NCBI GenBank assembly: GCA_902541775.1
Contig: CACBSE010000004.1
Location: 1 to 64,000, forward strand
Length of the DNA stretch: 64,000 bases
Direction: 5' to 3'
From: an uncultured Litorivicinus sp.
Lineage (GTDB): Bacteria > Pseudomonadota > Gammaproteobacteria > Pseudomonadales > Litorivicinaceae
The notes beneath the pieces are model-generated. The model did no database searches. It was not told the DNA's origin and was given only the letters and a program-made list of their open reading frames with translations. Made by a program: the position numbers and the translations under genes. This document shows positions 16,488-24,948 of the stretch, piece after piece. Position 1 is the first letter of the stretch. Each line of letters opens with the position of its first letter.

Positions 16488-17641
16488 TGGCTGAAGATAC
16501 TCCAGACGACGACCAGAAAACCGAAGAACCCACCGCTCGGCGGTTACAAAAAGCCCGAGAGGATGGTCAGGTTCCGCGATCGCAAGAACTTGGGATTGCG
16601 GCCGTCATGATTAGTTCGATGGTTTTTCTGTATTTATCAGGCGGGTGGTTGATCGGTCACTTATCTCAATTGTTTGCGGCTGGTTTTGTTATCGAGCGTC
16701 GCGATATTTTCTCTCCTTACGTCGGATTACTGCATTTTCGGGATATCGGTCGAGATGGTTTTTTACTATTTATTCCGTTGCTTCTCTTGACTCTGGTGGT
16801 TGCGATCCTCTCTTCATCAGCGATGGGTGGCCTGAATTGGTCCTGGAAGGCAACAGCCCCGAAAGCCAGCAAGTTGAATCCGTTGAATGGATTGAAGCGG
16901 ATGTTTGGCTTACGCGCTGTAGTCGAATTAGTCAAATCCATTTTGAAATTTTCGTTAGTGGCAGCCGTGCTTGCCTATATGGTTTACGACTTCTCTGATG
17001 AGTTGATTGTGTTGTCCGGGATGAATTTTGAGCCGGCAATGGAAGCGGCTGGGCATATGGTGGGACTGACCTCAGTTCTAGTAACCGTTACATTGGTGTT
17101 CATCGCAATGATCGATGTACCGTTCCAAAGCTTCGAATTCACCAAGCGTATGCGAATGACGAAACAAGAGGTCAAGGACGAGTTCAAAGATGTTGAGGGT
17201 CGGCCGGAAGTGAAAGCGCAGATCCGTCGGAAGCAGCGAGAGATGGCTGAATTACGAATGATGGATGCTGTTAAAGAAGCCGATGTTGTGATTACAAACC
17301 CAGAACATTTCGCAGTCGCTTTGGTTTATGATCCTGAATCAGATGGTGCTCCCATTGTGGTTGCGAAGGGTCTTGATCATGTTGCGCTGCGGATACGAAA
17401 TGAGGCGAAAGAGCACGGAGTTGTCCAAGTTGAGATTCCACCTTTGGCCCGCGCGCTTTATTTTACCACCGATCTTGATCAAGCGATTCCAGAGGATCTG
17501 TATTACGCGGTGGCTCAGGTGATTGCCTATGTCTTCAGTCTCGCGAGTTTGCGTCGTGATGGTCGAACAGGTCAGGTGCCGAATCCGGAGATTCCGGAAC
17601 AATATCGCTTCGATACTGATGGTAACCTAAGCGACTTATAA
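16487..17641 (+). CDS. flhB: Flagellar export switch protein FlhB
   Basis: 384 residues. N-terminal KTEEPTARRLQKAREDGQV, four membrane helices, then a cytoplasmic autocleaving domain. The cleavage site, usually NPTH, reads NPEH at residues 271-274 (coding bases 17297-17308); Asn and Pro, which drive cleavage, are kept. Downstream is the conserved IVVAKGLDHVALRIRNEAKE and IPEDLYYAVAQVIAYV. FlhB changes substrate specificity from hook to filament proteins on a signal from FliK. A separate gene for just the C-terminal domain is found at 31051. It is followed within ten bases by three uncharacterised genes. Confidence 0.95.
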   Translation: MAEDTPDDDQKTEEPTARRLQKAREDGQVPRSQELGIAAVMISSMVFLYLSGGWLIGHLSQLFAAGFVIERRDIFSPYVGLLHFRDIGRDGFLLFIPLLLLTLVVAILSSSAMGGLNWSWKATAPKASKLNPLNGLKRMFGLRAVVELVKSILKFSLVAAVLAYMVYDFSDELIVLSGMNFEPAMEAAGHMVGLTSVLVTVTLVFIAMIDVPFQSFEFTKRMRMTKQEVKDEFKDVEGRPEVKAQIRRKQREMAELRMMDAVKEADVVITNPEHFAVALVYDPESDGAPIVVAKGLDHVALRIRNEAKEHGVVQVEIPPLARALYFTTDLDQAIPEDLYYAVAQVIAYVFSLASLRRDGRTGQVPNPEIPEQYRFDTDGNLSDL

Positions 17642-17650
17642 GGGGGTGTG

Positions 17651-19294
17651 ATGCAAGAATCTCAGGACATGCCGACAAATTTATTATTCGGGGAAGCCGG
17701 AGAGATTTTCTTTCGAGAAAGCGACAATAGTCGGATGAATCGGTTATTTGAGACCGTCGTCAACGACGGCCTTCATCTCCTCATGACGAGTCAACTCAAT
17801 GGGCCTGTCGATCACTATGGAAAACTTTTCCTGAACCGGCTGAAGATGCGTTCGGGCCTCGCTGTTGAGACGTTCATGCCAGTCAGTACAGACGCTCTGA
17901 TTGCGCGATTTAATTCGATGCTGGGTGACGTCTCTGTTGAGGAAGCTAGAGATGACAAGGTTCCGCTGCCAGGTCGTGTCATCGTGGTCAACGATTTACG
18001 TGCAATTGACGGAGAAAACCTCTCACTGCTGATGCGTCTCATTTCTGATTTTCCGAGCCTCAATGTGCGGTTGGTTTTTTTGGCGGACCAGATCCCAAAA
18101 GATATGGAGCGGATACTTGAACGTCTTGGCTCTCGATTGGTCCGGTGGGATGTGGTGCCACCATCGCCCGATGAGCAAATGAAGTTACGTAAAGAATCAA
18201 TGCAAATTGGGCTCGAGTTTCAGGTTGAACGTGTGCTAACCCGGATTAATCAATCAGTGGCAGATCAGCTAGAACCCAGTCTTGATTATGATGATGGGCA
18301 GCCATCGCTCCAGTTGGATGCGAATCGTGCCCTCGAATCTGGTACTGAGGCGGGAGAGCGCGAAGCTGAGGACATGAAAGCATTGTTTGAGGAGGACGAG
18401 GATACGCCTCGGTCAAAGGGCCGTTTTCGCATCGTTCTGATGGTGTTGGTGCTGTGCATCATTGGAGTTGTCGGCGCAGCAACTGTAAATCCAGACGTGG
18501 GCAGGCAGCTCAACAGTCTGCTTTTGTTGATTGGGGTGGATGAATCATTCTTTGACCGACAAGAAGCGGAACGCAGTGTCGTCGATGCCGCTTATGACAC
18601 CGAGTCTTCGAAAATACCGGTGGAAACAAATATCCAGACGTTGCTTGAAGATTCCATTAACAGCAACCAGCCCGCAACGACAGGACCTGAGGACAATGAC
18701 AGGCTCAATGTAGCGACAGAAATTGCAGCGGCAGCGATAACCGCCGATATGCAGGAAGAGGCGCCGGCCAGCGAGCCGACGACCAGCCTCCCAGAAATCC
18801 CTCAGAGCACCGAACCTCTCGCAACGAATGAGGAATCCACCCAAGTTGTGAACGCTGATGGAGACCAGCCGCCAAATTCGGAGGAGCAGGTCGCATTGAC
18901 TGATCCAGTTTCTGATCAAGTGACTACAGATCCTTTGGTTCCGGCTGCGCCGAGTGAAGATCAAGACTCACCCGAAGCCTCGAGAAATGACGTGATTCAA
19001 AATCCTTTGATCGCGCGCGTCGGTAATGCGAGTCCCAGCAGTCAGTTCGTTCAGCACATTGTGCTCGCATCAGCCGCACGTGCTGAAGAATGGCTTAGCA
19101 CGCAGAATGGGCTAGATCGCGCAATCGTAGTTCCTGTTTCGATCAATAATACTCGGCGATTTGCTGTGGTGAGTGGGCCATTCGAAACGCGTACTGAAGT
19201 CAGGGATTATATTCAAGGAATGGACCAAACAGCCGATTACTGGGTGAGAACAGCAAGATCCTTGCAAAGAATTGCGTTAATCGGGGATGAATGA
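17651..19294 (+). CDS. DamX-like membrane protein: degenerate ATPase-like domain, one TM helix, C-terminal SPOR domain
   Basis: About 547 residues. Residues 10-205 look like an ATPase-type fold that has lost its Walker A motif; a strand-like VIVVNDLRAIDGENL at ~111-125 resembles a Walker B region. An acidic linker leads to one membrane helix (~261-280), then a long disordered Ser/Thr/Pro/Glu periplasmic linker and a C-terminal SPOR-type domain (~468-545) with FVQHIVLASAARAEEWL and RRFAVVSGPFETRTEVRDYI. SPOR domains bind denuded peptidoglycan, usually at division sites or poles. The order ATPase-like, TM, SPOR recalls DamX of Pseudomonas and related bacteria (recalled). Its place after flhB suggests a cell-wall anchor for the flagellar machine. 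Function unproven. Confidence 0.6.
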   Translation: MQESQDMPTNLLFGEAGEIFFRESDNSRMNRLFETVVNDGLHLLMTSQLNGPVDHYGKLFLNRLKMRSGLAVETFMPVSTDALIARFNSMLGDVSVEEARDDKVPLPGRVIVVNDLRAIDGENLSLLMRLISDFPSLNVRLVFLADQIPKDMERILERLGSRLVRWDVVPPSPDEQMKLRKESMQIGLEFQVERVLTRINQSVADQLEPSLDYDDGQPSLQLDANRALESGTEAGEREAEDMKALFEEDEDTPRSKGRFRIVLMVLVLCIIGVVGAATVNPDVGRQLNSLLLLIGVDESFFDRQEAERSVVDAAYDTESSKIPVETNIQTLLEDSINSNQPATTGPEDNDRLNVATEIAAAAITADMQEEAPASEPTTSLPEIPQSTEPLATNEESTQVVNADGDQPPNSEEQVALTDPVSDQVTTDPLVPAAPSEDQDSPEASRNDVIQNPLIARVGNASPSSQFVQHIVLASAARAEEWLSTQNGLDRAIVVPVSINNTRRFAVVSGPFETRTEVRDYIQGMDQTADYWVRTARSLQRIALIGDE

Positions 19295-19731
19295 TGAGTG
19301 GTGATGAGTTATTTCGTCAGGACAATGGTGATCAATCCGAGACTGCAGTCGTTGGCAATGGGCCATCATCAAAGCATCAATCGTCGCGCACGCGAGGTCC
19401 CAGTGTTGGGGTCGATCAGTACAACGATCGATTTGTCCGTGTAACGGATGATTCAACACTTGGAACCGCGCATCTCGGTGGTCAGAGACAACGTACTTCT
19501 AAAGACTTGAAAGCCGAACTTCAGGCTGTGGCTGAGCTGACTCCTGTGAGCTGGAGTCTCAAACCCTGGAAGCCAGGATCACTGAGCCGTGACCTTCAGA
19601 TTCGTATTCAAGACGCTGAGTCCGCTGTTGAAAAGATGCAAACAATGATTGACGGTCTGTCGGAGCAAGTAGCCGTATTATGTGGCGAGGTTGATTTAGC
19701 CGATTCAGATGATGACTTGGAAGAGGATTAG
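19294..19731 (+). CDS. Hypothetical protein with C-terminal coiled coil, in flhB operon
   Basis: 145 residues. The first half is polar and probably disordered; the second half has a possible coiled coil (IQDAESAVEKMQTMIDGLS) and a very acidic tail (LADSDDDLEED). No signal peptide or membrane helix, so probably cytoplasmic. It starts inside the stop of the SPOR gene (ATGATG; either ATG possible) and is 11 bases before the next gene, so the three are almost certainly co-translated. I do not recognise a family. Confidence 0.6.
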   Translation: MSGDELFRQDNGDQSETAVVGNGPSSKHQSSRTRGPSVGVDQYNDRFVRVTDDSTLGTAHLGGQRQRTSKDLKAELQAVAELTPVSWSLKPWKPGSLSRDLQIRIQDAESAVEKMQTMIDGLSEQVAVLCGEVDLADSDDDLEED

Positions 19732-19742
19732 GAGGCAATATA

Positions 19743-20852
19743 ATGAGTGGCGAAGATCCAGAAGACAAAAAAGTTGAGAATCCCGCAGCTGATGACGACT
19801 CTATTGACGATGACTCTTTAGATGACGTGTTTGACGTTGATGAGACCTTTGACGTTGACGGTGATTTTGAGGTTGATCCGGAGGCTGCTGAAGCCATCGC
19901 TTCGATGGCTGAAGCATCGGACGTCGCAGTTGGAGAAACAGCCAGTCAACAGCCAACCCTCGATGCCACACTGTCGGATTCGATACGCTTGGCCGATGAG
20001 CTCGTGAAAACACGGATTGAGAAAATTCATGAGGCGGGTGAGAAGTCCGTCTCACAGGCTGTCGAATCGATGGAGACGCTCATCGGTTCAGTATTGGATG
20101 CGACTGAGGCGGCAACACGTGCATCGGCAGCAGCGACTACATCGACCACTAATCTTGTGAAGTCTGCTGGTCGTTTGACCCAAACAGCTGATCGCAGTTC
20201 GCGAATTTCCACGATCGTGCTATCTGTCGGTGGTGCGATGCTATTTATTTCTGTTGCGGTGTTCGGGTTTATGGCTGCACAGCTCGCACAGCGAACAGGT
20301 GAGCTCGAATCGATGGTGATGGCCGTCGGTAAGCGGGTTGTCGAAATGAATGTGGCGTTCGGGGAGTTCACCGCTGTCACTGACTCGCTCGATCAATTAC
20401 GACTGACCCAAGAGACGTTTCGTGACAGCGTATATCAATTGACAGAGCGAGTGAATGGGATGACAGAGACACTCCAAGCCGTCAGAAGCGAGGTTCCTGT
20501 GACCACAGCTGAATCCGTTGGACGGCAGAGTGAAGTCTTCACTGCTCGCGTATCAGATGTTGAAAGTCAGATTCAAGCGCAACAGAAAATAACAGGAGAT
20601 CTTGCAAAATCCATGCAAGGGCTTGCAGGTCAAATGAGCTCGTTACGTAAGCAGATCGCGAGTGTATCTGAGCTGAATAAGGATGTTGAGGCGTTGGTTA
20701 CACTGCAGCGAGAGCGATACTACGAGTTGCTACAGGCTCAAGCCAATGCAACCAAGGCACAGGGCTCTTCAGCCGAGCCCCAAGCCGATCAAGTCATTAT
20801 CCGTTACCCGAACCCTGAGGCTCCATTACCGCTCCCGGAGCAAGTAAATTAA
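19743..20852 (+). CDS. Single-pass membrane protein with long periplasmic coiled coil, unknown
   Basis: 369 residues. The N-terminal ~70 residues are extremely acidic (runs of Asp and Glu). An Ala/Thr/Ser-rich helical region (75-150), one membrane helix (~156-178), a periplasmic coiled coil (~180-345, with MTETLQAVRSEVP, VESQIQAQQKITGD and MSSLRKQIASVSELNKDVEAL) and a Pro-rich tail follow. The layout resembles scaffold or polar landmark proteins, but no family is recognised. GGAGG lies eight bases upstream. Its stop codon overlaps the stop of the convergent gene on the other strand. Confidence 0.65.
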   Translation: MSGEDPEDKKVENPAADDDSIDDDSLDDVFDVDETFDVDGDFEVDPEAAEAIASMAEASDVAVGETASQQPTLDATLSDSIRLADELVKTRIEKIHEAGEKSVSQAVESMETLIGSVLDATEAATRASAAATTSTTNLVKSAGRLTQTADRSSRISTIVLSVGGAMLFISVAVFGFMAAQLAQRTGELESMVMAVGKRVVEMNVAFGEFTAVTDSLDQLRLTQETFRDSVYQLTERVNGMTETLQAVRSEVPVTTAESVGRQSEVFTARVSDVESQIQAQQKITGDLAKSMQGLAGQMSSLRKQIASVSELNKDVEALVTLQRERYYELLQAQANATKAQGSSAEPQADQVIIRYPNPEAPLPLPEQVN

Positions 20853-21553
20853 GAACTGACTTTATCCGCGTCTTCGGGCTCTGTTTCAGAGCTCGGAGAT
20901 GGTAACTGAAGCGAATCGTCATTGGTCAGCTCGTCGTCTAAATCGTCATCAATGTTCGACTCGTCTTCTGAAATGGAATGGGTCATCGATAGCATTGACT
21001 CGATGAGTGTTGTCGGGACATCCATGCCGACTTTTGCAAAGATCTCATCAACGATTTCACTGGTCTCAGTTTTGAGCTTTTCACTTTTCTCCGGATTGGA
21101 TTCTAGTTCTTGACCAATCTCATACAATCGGGAAGCGTCGGCGAATGGAATATAGGATTCAACAGAACCTCGCAGCATCTGTATCCGTAAGACGGCTTTT
21201 GCATCAGATCGCTCGCCATTTCTCGCGTCGAAACGACCCTCTTCGAGTAACGACTCAAGATGTTTGGATAAAACAAATTCATAACGAGGACGCTTTTTGT
21301 CGAGGTCTACCGGATCGATGATTATATCTGAATTCTCTAGCTCATCTCCGCACATTGCTTGCCAAAGATCCTTCCCGGAAAGCTCTCCAAATGGATTTGG
21401 ACCAAAATTGACGTGTTCGGCCAATTTTTCGCCAGTCACTTTCGGGTTGATCCCAAGCAGTGTCTCGAACACAGTGACGCGCTCGCTCAAATAGATCACA
21501 AAGATTGCAACCACCGCGAGGATGATTATCAGAACGCCTAGTACCCACTCCAT
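20849..21553 (-). CDS. Membrane-anchored acidic protein at the end of the flhA operon, unknown
   Basis: 234 residues. One N-terminal membrane helix (residues 3-22) and then a soluble helical domain ending in a strongly acidic, low-complexity tail (from about residue 190). No recognised domain. A GGGAG ribosome binding site precedes the ATG, and the gene follows its upstream neighbour after 14 bases. It ends tail-to-tail with the coiled-coil gene at 19743; the stops share bases 20850-20851. Confidence 0.6.
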   Translation of the reverse strand: MEWVLGVLIIILAVVAIFVIYLSERVTVFETLLGINPKVTGEKLAEHVNFGPNPFGELSGKDLWQAMCGDELENSDIIIDPVDLDKKRPRYEFVLSKHLESLLEEGRFDARNGERSDAKAVLRIQMLRGSVESYIPFADASRLYEIGQELESNPEKSEKLKTETSEIVDEIFAKVGMDVPTTLIESMLSMTHSISEDESNIDDDLDDELTNDDSLQLPSPSSETEPEDADKVSS

Positions 21554-21567
21554 ATCAGGCTCCCTCG

Positions 21568-22110
21568 TTAGAGGTTATCGTCATTGTCATCGTCATCGTC
21601 ATCGGCCATGGCGGCGATTTCTCCATCCACATCGACGCCTTCAGCGGTCAATTGCTCCCTCAGAAATTCGAGGGCGATCAGCGGCTTGTCGAGCTTCAGT
21701 TCGATGGCGACCGCGTTCGAAACCTTTTGGACGCAGTCAATCGCCTTTGGCCCCGTGATTGCGACACTTTGGTACTGCATTCCGTATTTAAAAACGAGCT
21801 GTGCATATTCTTCCGGAAGATACGACCAGACCTCGCCGCTTGCGGATACCAATTTCATGTACTCATTCGTTGTTGGTGCCGCCGGGGCCTTTTTCCCCTG
21901 TGAAATATTCAACATCACGGTTTCGTTGTACTTCTCCGCTTTTTTTGCCCCATCAACGAATAGCTTATCGATGTGTGAACGAGTCCGTAGTCCGATTCGC
22001 ATGCGATACGCATGCTCTTTGCGGGTATCTCCTTTTAGCCCAACAGCTTTTTCGTATTCCTTACGCGCATCTTGTTTTAAATCTTTGTCACTGGGACCAA
22101 ATAAAGGCAT
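21568..22110 (-). CDS. Cytoplasmic protein with poly-Asp tail downstream of fliA, unknown
   Basis: 180 residues, no signal or membrane helix, mostly helical and Lys/Glu-rich (KDLKQDARKEYEKAVGLKGD). It ends in a nearly pure aspartate run (AMADDDDDDNDDNL), encoded by repeated GAT/GAC codons. Directly follows fliA in the flhA-flhF-fleN-fliA operon. No family recognised; not CheY or CheZ, which often follow fliA in related genomes. Confidence 0.6.
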   Translation of the reverse strand: MPLFGPSDKDLKQDARKEYEKAVGLKGDTRKEHAYRMRIGLRTRSHIDKLFVDGAKKAEKYNETVMLNISQGKKAPAAPTTNEYMKLVSASGEVWSYLPEEYAQLVFKYGMQYQSVAITGPKAIDCVQKVSNAVAIELKLDKPLIALEFLREQLTAEGVDVDGEIAAMADDDDDDNDDNL

Positions 22111-22122
22111 TAGAATATTTCC

Positions 22123-22836
22123 CTAGTCAGTTGCCAAAGCCATCATTTTGCGAAGCTTCTGGACATTCGCCGAGAGTAACTGACTGACACGCGATTCGCT
22201 AATATCAAGAACAGCCCCAATCTCTTTGAGATTCATTTCTTCATTGTAATACAGTGCCATGATGATCTGGTCACGTTCAGACAATTTCGCGATACTGTCA
22301 GTCAGCATCGACATCATCATTGAGTCACTGACTTCCTCCTCAGGCTCGGAACGTTGTTGTGCTGGCGTATTGAGCATCTCATCTTCAGCCGCTTCAGAAT
22401 CAACCATCATCATCTGATGCGCGTGTGATCGCTCTTTCTGGTACTCCGATACGTCTTTACCCATGAATTTGGCTAATTCTGTCTGAGTGGGCGTTCGGCC
22501 AAGGCTGGTCGCTAATTCTTGGGTTGCCTCGTTTGTGTCGCGAATGTGGGAGATCGCAGACCTTGGCAATACTGAGATCCGTCGAACTTCATCGAGAATC
22601 GCTCCTCGAATTCGTGTTCTAGCGAAAATTTCAAATTCCACACCACGCGATACATCGAAGTTTTGAGAGGCTTCAATTAAACCAACCATCCCCACTTGGA
22701 TCAGCTCATCGACATCCATCACCTGGGGAATGCGGGCCTTTAAATGCAGAGCAGTCCGTTTCACTAAACCGACATGCTTTAAGATGGGATCTTGGCCTTG
22801 TTTCTGTACCTGTGTGTAAAGATCAAGATCAGCCAT
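22123..22836 (-). CDS. fliA: Flagellar sigma factor FliA (sigma-28)
   Basis: 237 residues. Region 2 (MDVDELIQVGMVGLIEASQN, FEIFARTRIRGAILDEVRR) and region 4 (LSERDQIIMALYYNEEMNLK, ISESRVSQLLSANVQKLR) are clear. FliA directs RNA polymerase to TAAA-N15-GCCGATAA promoters, several of which are visible here. Its anti-sigma factor FlgM is encoded at 32316. ATG 22836 lies one base after the fleN stop. Confidence 0.95.
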   Translation of the reverse strand: MADLDLYTQVQKQGQDPILKHVGLVKRTALHLKARIPQVMDVDELIQVGMVGLIEASQNFDVSRGVEFEIFARTRIRGAILDEVRRISVLPRSAISHIRDTNEATQELATSLGRTPTQTELAKFMGKDVSEYQKERSHAHQMMMVDSEAAEDEMLNTPAQQRSEPEEEVSDSMMMSMLTDSIAKLSERDQIIMALYYNEEMNLKEIGAVLDISESRVSQLLSANVQKLRKMMALATD

Positions 22837-22837
22837 G

Positions 22838-23650
22838 TCAGACCGCCGTCTCCGTGGATACCAATCGCTCAACAAAAAATTGAAGGCCTCCGTTGATCGC
22901 ATTCATCTCTAGAGAGTCGATTTCTTTAGCCAACCGCTTAAAGTTTTGAGACGCTGTGGCGCCCGGTGAATGAACAATCACTGGTAAATACTTTTTGGAT
23001 GCTTCGAAAATGAGGTCGTCACTTTGGATGCTATATAAATACTCTGTATGGAGATTCAGAAATTTAACGCATACCGCATTCAGGCGATGGTGCAACAGCT
23101 GGCCTGAGCGTTGATCTGGCACGCCATTCGGTATCAGTCCAATGTTGGTGTATTTCTGCTCGTTAACCAGTACTTTGACGATTCCGTAGGCATCTGCAAT
23201 CGAACTCGGTTCATCACGTACGACAACCAAAGTTTGGTGGCAGGCTTTGAGAAATGACAATACTGTGGGAGAGATGCCAGCCGCTACGTCAACAATAAGG
23301 TAATCCAAGGGCTCTTTGAATTCTGAAAAGAGTTGAATGATTCCACGTAATTCAGCCTCCGATAAATCTGCCATTTTCCCGAGGCCTGAAGCACCTGGCA
23401 CGACATAGATATCAGACGGTCCTCTGACGACGATTTCATTGAATGTCTTTTCGCCCGAAATCACATGTCCAAAGTTGAATTCAGGGCGAATTCCTAAAGC
23501 CAATTGCACGTTTGCGAGGCCAAGATCACCATCGAACAGCATGACGCGGTTTCCGGCTTGTGCGAGCGCAACAGCCAGATTGGAGGAGACGGTCGTTTTT
23601 CCGACACCCCCTTTGCCGCTTGCAATGCCGATGATCTTTAGTGCACTCAT
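22838..23650 (-). CDS. fleN: MinD-like ATPase FleN/FlhG, flagellar number regulator
   Basis: 270 residues. Deviant Walker A (GIASGKGGVGKTT) at the N-terminus, then the MinD-type segments VMLFDGDLGLANVQLALGI and DYLIVDVAAGISPTV. FleN limits flagellar number, working with FlhF and, in Pseudomonas, restraining FleQ. Both partners here are unusual: FleQ lacks its N-terminal domain and FlhF has degenerate GTPase motifs. Located between flhF and fliA as usual. Confidence 0.95.
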   Translation of the reverse strand: MSALKIIGIASGKGGVGKTTVSSNLAVALAQAGNRVMLFDGDLGLANVQLALGIRPEFNFGHVISGEKTFNEIVVRGPSDIYVVPGASGLGKMADLSEAELRGIIQLFSEFKEPLDYLIVDVAAGISPTVLSFLKACHQTLVVVRDEPSSIADAYGIVKVLVNEQKYTNIGLIPNGVPDQRSGQLLHHRLNAVCVKFLNLHTEYLYSIQSDDLIFEASKKYLPVIVHSPGATASQNFKRLAKEIDSLEMNAINGGLQFFVERLVSTETAV

Positions 23651-23671
23651 AATGGCTTGATCTGCCTCGGG

Positions 23672-24937
23672 CTACTGTGTGTTCTGTGCGGACTTGGGAC
23701 TGCGATCATTCGGATCAGCTCGCAATCCAACCAAGGAGTCGAGTTTAGTCGTCTCTTCACCTATTTGTCGACCGCTTTCAGGATGTTCGACGGTATCGTT
23801 GAGGTCTTGAGAATCCGTCAAACTCAAGCGTTGAATTGCGCTTTCGAGAAGCCGATCAGCATTGATCAACTGGACCGGTTGGCTGAAATCTCCATCGGTC
23901 GTTTTAATCCAAAGATGCAGTTGAGGTTGTTGGGATAGCGCATCAATTAGCACCCATGTGTCGGGTTGAGGCGACATTTCGGAAATGTTGACGCTATCCC
24001 AGCCAAGGCTTTGATTCAGTAACTTTTCACAACTCGACCGAGAGATTTCGGCATTCACAAGCAGATGCATCAAAGTGTCAGGAACAACAGACTGAATATC
24101 TCGGTAAGTTTGATCGATGTTTAAACCGGGGGTGTCGATGAGGATGCATTGATCATTAGGTAATTCTCGAATAATTGTTTCAAGCATCTGGCGGTCTGCA
24201 CAGCGAAAACATCTTATTCCAAGGGTAGAGCAGATCAGTTGGATTTGGTTCCAGGCGCCAAGTTTTTGATCGGCGAAACTAATGACCGTCAATGAGTCTC
24301 TCTGTGAGGTCGTGACAATTTGTGTTGCAAGTTTGCCGATCATCGTTGTTTTGCCGGCACCTGTTAGTCCAAAGATCGCATGGACCCCGCTGAGGTTTTC
24401 GGGTGTCTGATCACTCACTAGTAAAGATGATGAGAAGAGGTCATGAATACGGCTCTCAGCTTCTTTCCGATTTGTTATATTGTTGATCGCATCGAGAATC
24501 AGTAGCTTTGAGGTCGATGGCAGTTCATATTGACTCACTTGAGTCTGAAGACGGGTATCAGTCTTCGTATTGTGTTGTTGCCATGCTGACGCACTTCTCA
24601 ATTGCGCGAGTTCTTTTTTCAACAGCCGCATTTCTGTTTTGAACAGATTCACGATTTCTTGCGCGCGATCATTCGTCATAGCCGGCTCTTTTTTTTGTTC
24701 GCCGTGCAATACTGCGGAAAAGCGTGGTGCCTGTTTCCTTTCACCTTGAACTTCAATTAACAATTCATCTGCCTGGTCGATCAGGCTTGGATCAGGTGTG
24801 ATATCGACTGCGACGATCATTTCAAACTTCCGATTAACTTTGTGGCTAGAAACTACCAGAGCGTCAGGACCAAACTCCTGGCGAACCAGCTCCATCGCGT
24901 GTTTGCTGTCTTTACCGATTATGCGTTTCAGTTCCAT
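23672..24937 (-). CDS. flhF: Flagellar biosynthesis protein FlhF with degenerate GTPase motifs
   Basis: 421 residues. Basic/acidic N-terminal domain, then an SRP-type GTPase (NG) domain. The P-loop GLTGAGKTT (190-198) is intact. The G2 motif, usually DTYRIGAxEQL, reads ADQKLGAWNQI (222-232), losing the catalytic Asp and Arg; G3 is DTPGL rather than DTAGL; and the G4 base-recognition motif TKLDE is absent (the place reads VNISEM, ~316-321). FlhF sets polar flagellar position. Here GTP hydrolysis, and perhaps GTP specificity, looks lost. A ~50-residue polar C-terminal extension is also present. The order flhA-flhF-fleN-fliA is standard, supporting the identity. Confidence 0.85.
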   Translation of the reverse strand: MELKRIIGKDSKHAMELVRQEFGPDALVVSSHKVNRKFEMIVAVDITPDPSLIDQADELLIEVQGERKQAPRFSAVLHGEQKKEPAMTNDRAQEIVNLFKTEMRLLKKELAQLRSASAWQQHNTKTDTRLQTQVSQYELPSTSKLLILDAINNITNRKEAESRIHDLFSSSLLVSDQTPENLSGVHAIFGLTGAGKTTMIGKLATQIVTTSQRDSLTVISFADQKLGAWNQIQLICSTLGIRCFRCADRQMLETIIRELPNDQCILIDTPGLNIDQTYRDIQSVVPDTLMHLLVNAEISRSSCEKLLNQSLGWDSVNISEMSPQPDTWVLIDALSQQPQLHLWIKTTDGDFSQPVQLINADRLLESAIQRLSLTDSQDLNDTVEHPESGRQIGEETTKLDSLVGLRADPNDRSPKSAQNTQ

Positions 24938-24948
24938 CAGTCAATTCC

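Noticed and set aside
21584-22126. 180-codon plus-strand frame opposite the poly-Asp gene
   Set aside because: Antisense shadow; Ser/Phe-rich composition and the operon on the minus strand is tightly packed.
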